Assembly: GCF_018130465.1 (NCBI RefSeq)
Contig: NZ_JAFCKJ010000017.1
Span: 62,001-126,000, forward strand
Length of the DNA: 64,000 bases
Direction: 5' to 3'
From: Bradyrhizobium canariense
Lineage (GTDB): Bacteria > Pseudomonadota > Alphaproteobacteria > Rhizobiales > Xanthobacteraceae
Each line of letters begins with the position of its first letter. Within the stretch, counting starts at the first letter, position 1. The notes under the pieces were generated by a model that was not told the origin of the DNA, ran no database searches, and was given only the letters and a program-made list of their open reading frames with translations. This document shows, in pieces, positions 32,834 through 39,065 of this stretch. The position numbers and the translations under genes were made by a program.

Positions 32834-33936
32834 CGCTCGACCGCAAGCTGCGCGCGCGGAGCACGATCCGTGCGGATCCAGGCGATCGTCAGCTCCCAGG
32901 CAACCGACAGAATGATCGGTCCGATGAAGAGGCCGATGATGCCATGGAAGAGGGTCCCCCCGATCACCCCGATCAGGATGACGAGCGCCGGCGTTGTCAG
33001 GCCGCGTCCCATGACGAGCGGCTTCAGGATGTTATCGAGCAAAGATACAGCTACGAGAAACACCGTCAGCAAAAGCGCGATCGGAAATTCCTTGTCGATC
33101 CATATCCAGATAATGACAGGCAGGATGACGATCGCGCCGCCGACCTGCACGATCGACAGCAACAACACCACGAACGCCAGCAGTCCCGCGACGCCGATGC
33201 CGGCCAGCTTGAACGCGATACCTGCCAGCAAGGATTGGACGATCGCGACGCCGATCACTCCCTGGGCGACTGCACGGATGGTGGTACCGGCGAGGTCCAG
33301 AAAGTGCTCGCTCTGGTCCGGCACGATCCGTGACAGAAAGTCACGACCCGCGGTCACGAGTTGCGGACCGTACGGAAACAGGACTCCGGCAACGACCACG
33401 GAAAGAAGGAACTTGACCGTTCCCACGCCTGCATCTCCGGCAAACCCAAGCAGGGTCGCGGCAAATGGCTTCAGGTAAGGCAACACTTCACGCAAGAGCG
33501 AGCGCAGATTGGTCGAGGCCTGATCCCAGAAATCGAATAGCTGAGGCCCGACGACCGGCCAATCCCTGAGAGATTGGGGTGGCGAAGGAACGTGCACCTC
33601 GCCTGCCGTCATTTGCCCGGCAAGATCCTTGATCCCATCGACAGCGCCCATGCCGAGCCAGGTTGCGGGCCCGATGAGAACGGCGAGGCTGACGAGGGTG
33701 AGAATTGCTGCCGCAAACTTCGGACGGCCGCCGAGGATTTTGGCAAGGCGCTGAAACACCGGATTGAGCGCGACGGCGAGAACCACGCTCCAGGCCAGGA
33801 TCGGCACAAACGGACGGATCAGGAGCAGGGCCCAGACGATCAGCAGCGCGAGCAATCCCAACCGAATCACAAGCTGGGTGATCTCGTCTCCGGATATGAT
33901 CTGGCGGAGTGTTCTCACGGACGCGCCTTCAGCCAT
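32830..33936 (-). CDS. AI-2E/PerM family transporter
   Basis: The protein has 368 residues from ATG 33936. Paired helices at the start ('LLALLIVWALLLIRPFVPIL', 'FAAAILTLVSLAVLIGPATW') precede a soluble ~80-residue loop. A second helix group follows ('AQGVIGVAIVQSLLAGIAFK', 'VVLLLSIVQVGGAIVILPVI'), ending with 'GLFIGPIILSVAWELTIAWI'. This is the family that includes E. coli TqsA and sodium/proton antiporters; substrate is unknown. A longer in-frame extension upstream is rejected because it would cover the FixK box at 33986, 50 bp before the chosen start. Confidence 0.87.
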   Translation of the reverse strand: MAEGASVRTLRQIISGDEITQLVIRLGLLALLIVWALLLIRPFVPILAWSVVLAVALNPVFQRLAKILGGRPKFAAAILTLVSLAVLIGPATWLGMGAVDGIKDLAGQMTAGEVHVPSPPQSLRDWPVVGPQLFDFWDQASTNLRSLLREVLPYLKPFAATLLGFAGDAGVGTVKFLLSVVVAGVLFPYGPQLVTAGRDFLSRIVPDQSEHFLDLAGTTIRAVAQGVIGVAIVQSLLAGIAFKLAGIGVAGLLAFVVLLLSIVQVGGAIVILPVIIWIWIDKEFPIALLLTVFLVAVSLLDNILKPLVMGRGLTTPALVILIGVIGGTLFHGIIGLFIGPIILSVAWELTIAWIRTDRAPRAQLAVER

Positions 33937-33985
33937 GGCCACGCATGTTGCAGGCAAGCCTAGTCCCCGCCCTCGCGCGGCGATC

Positions 33986-33999
33986 TTGATCCAGATCAA
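33986..33999. promoter_or_regulatory. FixK/FNR box upstream of the AI-2E family gene
   Basis: TTGATCCAGATCAA is an exact TTGA-N6-TCAA match, 50 bp before the ATG at 33936. Confidence 0.8.
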
Positions 34000-34285
34000 G
34001 CCCCCTCGGTCGGCCGGGCGGTTCATGAGCCCGCTCGGAGCAAATCCACAAGAACCCGCATGTCGGACACCGCCAGATACAGTGCACGAGAGCACTTGCG
34101 CGACGGACGTTATGATGTTCCTCAAGGCAGCATTTGCAGCAACGCTTAGCGCCTATGGCGGCTTTGACGCGAGGCGGAGCCACTATTCCGGCTGGTCAAT
34201 CCTGCTTCGGATTTGATCGAGCGCGGCGCTCTTGTCGTCGTCGTTCGCGCTCTGCGCCGCGGTTGCGCGGGCGCGGTACCTTTCA

Positions 34286-34299
34286 TTGATCTGGATCAA
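34286..34299. promoter_or_regulatory. FixK/FNR box without an assigned target
   Basis: TTGATCTGGATCAA is identical to the box at 25215. No well-supported gene starts within 150 bp on either side; candidates are the tiny minus-strand frames described for 33937-34424. Confidence 0.65.
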
Positions 34300-34368
34300 C
34301 TCGCAGGCAGAGTACAGCCATCGACTACGACTCCAAACAGAGGAGACCGCGTTGCAAGTTAGCGCCGT

Positions 34369-34399
34369 GAAAAATGAGGGCCGGCGTTGCTGCCGGCCC
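34369..34399 (-). terminator. Rho-independent terminator of the OMP gene
   Basis: On the minus strand GGGCCGGC, a six-base loop and GCCGGCCC form a stem, followed by a T-rich run (A-rich at 34369-34375 on the plus strand). It lies 26-56 bp after the outer-membrane protein stop. Confidence 0.8.
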
Positions 34400-34424
34400 C
34401 CTGAAGAAGTCGGGCCGGGAGACG

Positions 34425-35180
34425 TCAGTACCTCGCGACGACCGGGCTGCCATAACTGCCGAAGCGATAGTTGAAGCGAACGGTGACCATATCCACGTCC
34501 TGGGTGATCCGATCGTTCACAAAGGCGGCAAGTCGCGGATCGGCGACCGTGAACGAATTGTTCCGATGCCCCATGAACAGATGGTCGTATTCGAGACCCA
34601 CCGACCAGTTCGGGGTAAAGCCATACTCGAATCCAACACCAATGACACCACCCCAGCGGGTTGCGCTTTGCGCGGCGAGTTCGGCGCCGGACGCGGTGTC
34701 AAGGACGCTCAAGCGGTTGTCCGTCACCGCCGCGCCGCCCTTCACGTAGAGCAGTGACGCATTCCAGGCGTAACCGATCTGGCCGGTGAAAAGGCCGATG
34801 GCACTCGTTTTGGCGCGAGTAGAGAGGGTCGGATCGAAGAGGCTGACGCGCTGGTTACTGAGATCAGCCCAATCGCCCTGAGCTTCCAGACCAAACACCC
34901 ACTGGCTGGCTTGCCAGCGATAACCGAGCTGGCCACCGATGACGCCACCGGATCGATCGCGGCAGCCGGAAGCGACGGCGACGCCAGCCGCGTCAAGGAA
35001 ATCCACGCAGTTGTGGTTCTGAGCCCAACCACCATTGCCGCCAATATAGAAGCCAGTCCAATTGTAGATCGGAATAATCGGCGCCGGCGGCGGCGCTTTC
35101 ACGGCCATGTCGGCAGCCATCGCGGAACCCGCGACGCCCAGTGCCACCAGTCCAACAGTTGTCAGCAGAAGCCTTTTCAT
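34425..35180 (-). CDS. Outer-membrane beta-barrel protein (Omp25/Omp31 type)
   Basis: The protein has 251 residues from ATG 35180. The signal peptide is 'MKRLLLTTVGLVALGVAGSA' through 'MAAD', followed by the typical Pro-rich start ('VKAPPPAPIIP') and 'YNWTGFYIGGNGGWAQ', then alternating barrel strands ('GGQLGYRWQASQWVFGLEAQ', 'GFEYGFTPNWSVGLEYDHLF') and a final 'VTVRFNYRF'. This is the eight-strand rhizobial/brucella outer-membrane family. It has its own terminator and no FixK box directly upstream. A longer frame reaching 35252 adds no signal-peptide sense. Confidence 0.9.
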   Translation of the reverse strand: MKRLLLTTVGLVALGVAGSAMAADMAVKAPPPAPIIPIYNWTGFYIGGNGGWAQNHNCVDFLDAAGVAVASGCRDRSGGVIGGQLGYRWQASQWVFGLEAQGDWADLSNQRVSLFDPTLSTRAKTSAIGLFTGQIGYAWNASLLYVKGGAAVTDNRLSVLDTASGAELAAQSATRWGGVIGVGFEYGFTPNWSVGLEYDHLFMGHRNNSFTVADPRLAAFVNDRITQDVDMVTVRFNYRFGSYGSPVVARY

Positions 35181-35461
35181 CGTGCTTTCTCCTTGCCGGC
35201 CGCTTCTGATTGGTCGAAACGGCGGGTTTGTTGCAATGCAATCATCCCCCAACTTCCGGCTGAAACTCTACGGGCGAGGGCGCAATCTCCACGTGCCATA
35301 ATGGCAACACTCAAGACATTTCAAATTCGGCGCGGAAACTCGACACTGATCTGTCTCGCCGGCGGGAGCCAACGAGTTGCCCGACGTCGAATACCGTAAA
35401 GCCGCCTTCCCGCCGAGGTTCGCTTCTCGTCATCGGCAAGGATCGGCCGTGATTGCGACGG

Positions 35462-35737
35462 CTATTTTTCCGGGTCGCGCTTGGCCTCGTGGCCGGTAAC
35501 CTCGTCGCCCTGGCCTTGCTCGATCCAAGTCGGGATGTCGCTCGAGGGAATCAGACGCCGCGGCAGGAAGGGATTGAGCGTGCCTGCGAAGACGATCAAT
35601 CCCTCGTTGAATTTCTCTCGCGCGAAGGTCTTCGCGTCGGACTCGCTCTCGAACGTGCGCGTTTCCCGGGGGCTTCGCCGCTTTGGCAAGGTCCCGCGCT
35701 TGTGCACCTCAAACGTGACGTACCAGGTCTGCGGCAT
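35462..35737 (-). CDS. Conserved 91-aa rhizobial hypothetical protein
   Basis: The protein starts 'MPQTWYVTFEVHKRGTLPKR' and continues 'TFESESDAKTFAREKFNEGL' and 'VFAGTLNPFLPRRLIPS', a pattern I associate with small conserved hypothetical proteins of rhizobia. It is soluble, with no signal peptide. It is the only supported gene between the OMP gene and the Arg-rich protein. The 35181-35461 stretch before the OMP start shows no other gene. Function is unknown. Confidence 0.72.
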   Translation of the reverse strand: MPQTWYVTFEVHKRGTLPKRRSPRETRTFESESDAKTFAREKFNEGLIVFAGTLNPFLPRRLIPSSDIPTWIEQGQGDEVTGHEAKRDPEK

Positions 35738-35796
35738 CCGCAGGCGTCCAAATCGCGGTCAAGCGGACATGCGCCGACCAACCATGACCGGTGAGA

Positions 35797-36072
35797 TCAT
35801 GTCGGCGGCCTAGTGCGCCGCTCTTCGCGTCGCTCGGTCCGTCCTTTACGCCTTTCCTCGCGCCGCTCGGTACGGCCCACGCGACGCTCATGGCGGCGCT
35901 CGTGACGTGCTCCCCGCCTCTCCTGTCGTCGTTCCATGCCGACCGTCTGTGCCGGCGCTTCAGTTGCCAACAGGAAGGTCCCGGATGTCGCTATCCCAAG
36001 AGCAGCGGCCCATCCCAGCATCGAAAGAACCTCGCGGCGAGCGAGTCGTTCAAACCCTGACGTTTCACTCAT
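35797..36072 (-). CDS. Exported Arg/Glu-repeat protein
   Basis: The protein has 91 residues from ATG 36072. A twin-arginine-like signal ('ERLARREVLSMLGWAAALG') ends near 'EAPAQT'. The mature tail is almost entirely Arg/Glu/His repeats ('RTERREERRKGRTERREERR'). The codon bias of the tail makes all frames open, but the signal peptide and the FixK box 58 bp upstream (36130) support this one. Repetitive charged tails of this sort occur in Bradyrhizobium exported proteins. Function is unknown. Confidence 0.62.
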   Translation of the reverse strand: MSETSGFERLARREVLSMLGWAAALGIATSGTFLLATEAPAQTVGMERRQERRGARHERRHERRVGRTERREERRKGRTERREERRTRPPT

Positions 36073-36129
36073 GTCAGCAACTCCGGGTCTTGAGGACGTT
36101 TCAGTAGGCGATGCTTCGACGTGCATTCG

Positions 36130-36143
36130 TTGATCAGCGTCAA
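36130..36143. promoter_or_regulatory. FixK/FNR box upstream of the Arg/Glu-repeat protein
   Basis: TTGATCAGCGTCAA is an exact TTGA-N6-TCAA match, 58 bp before the ATG at 36072 and downstream of the 36198 stop. Confidence 0.75.
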
Positions 36144-36197
36144 CGGTCAGCGTCGCTGCCGTGGCGCGCAGACGACGCGAACGGAGATTGGACATGC

Positions 36198-36644
36198 TCA
36201 CCACACATGGTCGCCGAACCAGCCATATTGCGGCGGTCGTGCCACGAGCCGGATGCGTCTTTCGATGTGTCTCCTTGCAATCTTGCTTTGACGCTGTGGT
36301 TTCGCTTCAGTCTTCATCGACTGGCGCGATTGCAGTCGTTCGGCATCGGGCGGTTGAATCTCCGCAAATGCCTCGCGCGCCGGCGTCTGCGGAGAATCGG
36401 CGCTCGGCGCGGCACCAAGCTCGGCCTTCGCGATCTCGATCGAGAAGATCGTGGGCTGGCTGGTGTCGAGAACGACCCGCTCTGGCAATTTCCGATCGGA
36501 ATGGATGCGGATGGCAGCCGAGGGCCCTGGTCCGCCGTGTCCCGCGGGCCGATCCGGAAAACAGGCATCCGCAACGAAGAGTAACGCAAGCAACGTGCCG
36601 CCGGCACAGAGCAGATATTGCGAGACCGGCATTGTCAGCGCCAT
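36198..36644 (-). CDS. Single-span membrane hypothetical protein (Bradyrhizobium type)
   Basis: The protein has 148 residues from ATG 36644 (ATG 36632 is also possible). One hydrophobic helix follows the start ('SQYLLCAGGTLLALLFVADA'). The periplasmic or cytoplasmic part has 'AAIRIHSDRKLPERVVLDTS', a Gln/Pro-rich middle and a basic C-terminus ending 'YGWFGDHVW'. I recognise the N-terminal pattern as a recurrent Bradyrhizobium membrane protein of unknown role. It ends 54 bp before the FixK box at 36130. Confidence 0.65.
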   Translation of the reverse strand: MALTMPVSQYLLCAGGTLLALLFVADACFPDRPAGHGGPGPSAAIRIHSDRKLPERVVLDTSQPTIFSIEIAKAELGAAPSADSPQTPAREAFAEIQPPDAERLQSRQSMKTEAKPQRQSKIARRHIERRIRLVARPPQYGWFGDHVW

Positions 36645-37028
36645 CGCCGCCGAAGATTTTCGCCTGGCAAGCAATGGACGGCGGCAGAATTGGCGAAGCA
36701 ATGCAACCTGCATGGGCCTGGCTGCCTAAATCGAACCCGCCGTCGCATTTGCCGCGGCGCGTCCCTTGTGAGCACCTGCTGAGGCTTGCGAGACGGTCCA
36801 CTTGGCACGTGCACGCATGCTGTAACTGCCGATTTTCATCGCACTTCCACCAAGCTTCGCTTGAGGCAGATCAACGGAGTTTCGCAACATTGCCTGGCGC
36901 AACGTCGCGCGGCCTGGTCAGTCCCGGTGACATGTCCCTTGGGACAATGACCACAAGGTCAATTGGCCAAGCGCGGCGCACGGCGTAAATTTCGTTTGCG
37001 TACATCGCGCTTCTGGCAGGGAGGGCCG
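36645..37028. other. Intergenic region with two stacked inverted repeats
   Basis: No gene is supported here. The feature of note is the pair of inverted repeats at 36933-36961 upstream of the 83-aa gene: TGTCCCTTGGGACA, then TGACCACAAGGTCA. Confidence 0.5.
36933..36946. promoter_or_regulatory. TGTCCC-type inverted repeat, copy 3 (perfect palindrome arms)
   Basis: TGTCCC-TT-GGGACA has perfect six-base arms. It is followed one base later by TGACC-ACAA-GGTCA (36948-36961), another perfect inverted repeat. The pair is 68-96 bp before the ATG at 37029. Related single elements are at 29060 and 29965. Confidence 0.45.
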
Positions 37029-37280
37029 ATGATGAATCAGTTCGAGCTGAGTTCGCGCGCGGCACTTTGCCGGCAGCTTGCAAGCCAGGAGCCGGTCAAC
37101 CGATCGGTCTGGATGGCCGAGGCAAGAAGCTGGTCATGCCTGTTGGACGAGACGCCTCATGGCGAGGACGGATCGAAAACCGACCTTGTCACCAAGTTAT
37201 TTCTGGCGTTCGGAAAACTGTCGATGACGTCCCGGCACCGCTTTGCCGCAGCCGATATCGACCGGGCCTGTGTCGACTAG
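37029..37280 (+). CDS. 83-aa hypothetical protein
   Basis: The start at 37029 has GGGAGGG seven bases upstream. The protein begins 'MMNQFELSSRAALCRQLASQ', then 'NRSVWMAEARSWSCLLDE', and ends 'RHRFAAADIDRACVD'. It is soluble, with helix-forming content; the 'RAALCRQLASQEP' segment resembles short rhizobial proteins found near stress regulators. It lies downstream of the stacked palindromes at 36933. Function is unknown. Confidence 0.62.
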   Translation: MMNQFELSSRAALCRQLASQEPVNRSVWMAEARSWSCLLDETPHGEDGSKTDLVTKLFLAFGKLSMTSRHRFAAADIDRACVD

Positions 37281-37332
37281 AATTGTCGCGAAGAGCCCGG
37301 CGTCCGAAACGCGCCCCGCGTGATCCGGCGAA

Positions 37333-37461
37333 ATGCACAAGGGTGGGCCGTGGAGCTATGGCTACAGCGGCTGGACCGACTATGCGGCTCGCAACGGAAT
37401 CGGCTGCGTCCCCGGCTCATTGGTGAAGGGCGGCGATGGCATCATGTACGTATGTCAATAA
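37333..37461 (+). CDS. 42-aa hypothetical protein
   Basis: This short gene reads 'MHKGGPWSYGYSGWTDYAAR' and continues 'NGIGCVPGSLVKGGDGIMYV', ending CQ. The 'DYAARNGIxCxPGxxxKGxDGxxYxCQ' pattern with two cysteines recurs in small Bradyrhizobium proteins. The frame has higher coding character than the overlapping alternatives. No strong ribosome site is visible and no signal peptide is present. It sits among several other tiny genes. Function is unknown. Confidence 0.5.
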   Translation: MHKGGPWSYGYSGWTDYAARNGIGCVPGSLVKGGDGIMYVCQ

Positions 37462-37551
37462 AGCCCGAGAACGGCACGATGGGCGGAGCTCATAAGCCGC
37501 TCATCGTGCCAAGCTACACTCACGCGGCGCCGGCTGTGCGGGGCGAATAGC

Positions 37552-37725
37552 ATGACCTATGTTCTGATTGTCGTCAGCTGGCTCGGCGTTGCCAATGGCG
37601 CCGTGATATCGACGCAAGAATTTTCGAGTGCAGAGCGTTGCGAAGCAGCCCGGACGGCACTTATGGAATACGCGAAGGCGCGCAGCACCGACGAGACGCT
37701 TAGACCCCTTTGCGTGCAGAAGTAA
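37552..37725 (+). CDS. 57-aa hypothetical protein with N-terminal hydrophobic segment
   Basis: The protein begins 'MTYVLIVVSWLGVANGAVIS', a short hydrophobic start, then 'TQEFSSAERCEAARTALMEY', and ends 'RPLCVQK'. The two cysteines are placed as in short exported or membrane-anchored rhizobial proteins. GGGGCGA precedes the ATG at 37552. It is 90 bp after the 42-aa gene on the same strand. Function is unknown. Confidence 0.55.
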   Translation: MTYVLIVVSWLGVANGAVISTQEFSSAERCEAARTALMEYAKARSTDETLRPLCVQK

Positions 37726-37821
37726 AAGAGCTGCGTGGAGTGACGCGTGGGCCCGAATTCCGATGAAAGCGTCTTCGCGTTTTCGCCTACGCTTACCAGC
37801 TACGCGATTTTCTTCGGTTCT

Positions 37822-37835
37822 TTGACCTTGATCAA
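37822..37835. promoter_or_regulatory. FixK/FNR box upstream of the 91-aa secreted protein
   Basis: TTGACCTTGATCAA is an exact TTGA-N6-TCAA match, 59 bp before the ATG at 37895. The spacing is close to that of its paralogue at 13570 (54 bp). Confidence 0.78.
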
Positions 37836-37894
37836 TAGTTCGGGCACCGGTCCATGGAGCGATCCACATTCACTCTCACAGTACGGAGACTATC

Positions 37895-38170
37895 ATGAAG
37901 CGTGGCATGCTCACCAAAATATCACTCGCGGTTGCCGTGGTCGCCCTCGGAGTGTCTGGTTCAATTGGCTGGTCGGCCGACGAAGGCCTTTCGCTCTCGC
38001 TAAGCCAGGCAGAAGCACGGGTCGGGCGGCCCCTGACACCCGTGTCGGTAGCCGGCGTTGCACGCCGCACGACCAGGCGCGCGGTGGTCGGTGGTGCGGC
38101 CGTCGGCGCGGCCGCGGCCGGCACGGCATGTGTCCGCGTGCTGGTCAACGGAGCCTATGTCTGCCGCTGA
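37895..38170 (+). CDS. 91-aa secreted protein, paralogue of the 41-aa protein
   Basis: The N-terminal signal peptide ('LTKISLAVAVVALGVSGSIG') is followed by 'EARVGRPLTPVSVAGVARR', an Ala/Gly-rich middle and a C-terminal cysteine pair ('ACVRVLVNGAYVCR'). The RVGRPLTP block is shared with the 41-aa product of 13570-13695. A FixK box lies 59 bp upstream, so expression under low oxygen is expected. The Ala/Gly-rich hydrophobic segment could insert in or lie on a membrane. Function is unknown. Confidence 0.68.
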   Translation: MKRGMLTKISLAVAVVALGVSGSIGWSADEGLSLSLSQAEARVGRPLTPVSVAGVARRTTRRAVVGGAAVGAAAAGTACVRVLVNGAYVCR

Positions 38171-38383
38171 TAGCCGGCGTTGCCGTCTGAACACCGCATC
38201 CCGCGGGATGACGTTCCTGCGGGATGTGCGCTTCAGGTCCGCGCGCGATTGATTGGGGCCAACAACGTAGGAACTCCAATGGCAGTGCCCCGCTGCCCCG
38301 CGAACGAATTCTGCCGGTGCCAGATATGCGCAACGGCGCGCAATCGTGCGCAAAATCGCGGGTTCGCGTAGGAATCGTGCAAG

Positions 38384-38473
38384 TGGCGGAGAGAGTGGGA
38401 TTCGAACCCACGGTACGGTTTCCCGCACACACGCTTTCCAAGCGTGCGCCTTAAGCCACTCGGCCATCTCTCC
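38384..38473 (-). tRNA. tRNA-Ser (anticodon GGA)
   Basis: The minus strand reads GGAGAGATGGCCGAGTGG at the 5' end, the anticodon stem-loop is CACGC-TTGGAAA-GCGTG (anticodon GGA), a long class II variable arm follows, then the T-arm GTGGGTTCGAATCCCAC, the acceptor strand CTCTCC and an encoded GCCA end. It is 90 nt long, normal for tRNA-Ser. Its last 14 bases recur at 607, 7006 and 8289. Confidence 0.97.
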
Positions 38474-38667
38474 GGAGCGCACTCTCTTGAAGGGGCGCCG
38501 ATGATTTTGCAAGGGATCGCGGGGAAATCGGGTGAAATTTCCGTAAGATATTGTATTATAAAGACAATATCAGGCGCCATTGCAACGCTCGGAACCGCCA
38601 CCGGCTGAACCGGCGGCGGGTTTGGCGCGACGATTCACTCAAGACCGTCAAACAAGACCGGGGCATC

Positions 38668-39009
38668 ATGACCATCCGCGACACCATCGCCACGCTGAGC
38701 CTGATTTCGGCCCTTGCCGCCGCCTTCGCCGTACCGGCCGCCGCACAGGTCTGCACCCGGCAAGGGGTCGACGTCAGCTGTGACGACGGACGGCGCGGGA
38801 TGCTTTCGGGCGATGCCATCCTCTGGCCGGACGGCACGCGCTCGAGCGCGACGCCACATCAAAGCGTCATCATCGGCAACAAGAGCTCGGTGCATGTCGG
38901 GCCCGGCGTGTTCGTCGGCCAGGGCAAGGGCATGGTGCCGCTCGACGATCCGAACGCGCCGAACAAGCGGCAGTGCGCGATTCTGGAGGGCGTGTCGTAC
39001 TGTTATTGA
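38668..39009 (+). CDS. Small secreted hypothetical protein
   Basis: The protein has 113 residues from ATG 38668. The signal peptide ends at 'VPAAAQ'. The mature part contains four cysteines ('QVCTRQGVDVSCDDG', 'KRQCAILEGVSYCY') and 'GMLSGDAILWPDGTRSS'. A longer upstream frame exists but would put the signal peptide inside the protein. It is convergent with otsA. It probably folds in the periplasm with two disulfides. Function is unknown. Confidence 0.75.
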   Translation: MTIRDTIATLSLISALAAAFAVPAAAQVCTRQGVDVSCDDGRRGMLSGDAILWPDGTRSSATPHQSVIIGNKSSVHVGPGVFVGQGKGMVPLDDPNAPNKRQCAILEGVSYCY

Positions 39010-39065
39010 GGTTCTCGTCTTCACCTAGCCCCTGCCCTTCCCCGCAAAGAACGGCGAGAGGGAGA

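Larger units (their letters stand above)
33937..34424. other. Intergenic region with two FixK boxes
   Basis: This 488-bp stretch carries FixK boxes at 33986 and 34286 and the OMP terminator at 34369-34399. Between the boxes there may be one or two tiny minus-strand genes: a frame at 34183-34299 starting with TTG inside the box and ending 'DQIRSRIDQPE', then a frame from GTG 34183 with two Cys-x2-Cys-like groups ('CCKCC', 'CPTCG'). Their stop and start overlap in TAGTG. I do not call them genes with confidence. Confidence 0.4.

Noticed and set aside
35514-35529. TTGCTCGATCCAAG as another FixK box
   Set aside because: It does not fit TTGA-N6-TCAA and lies inside a coding sequence.
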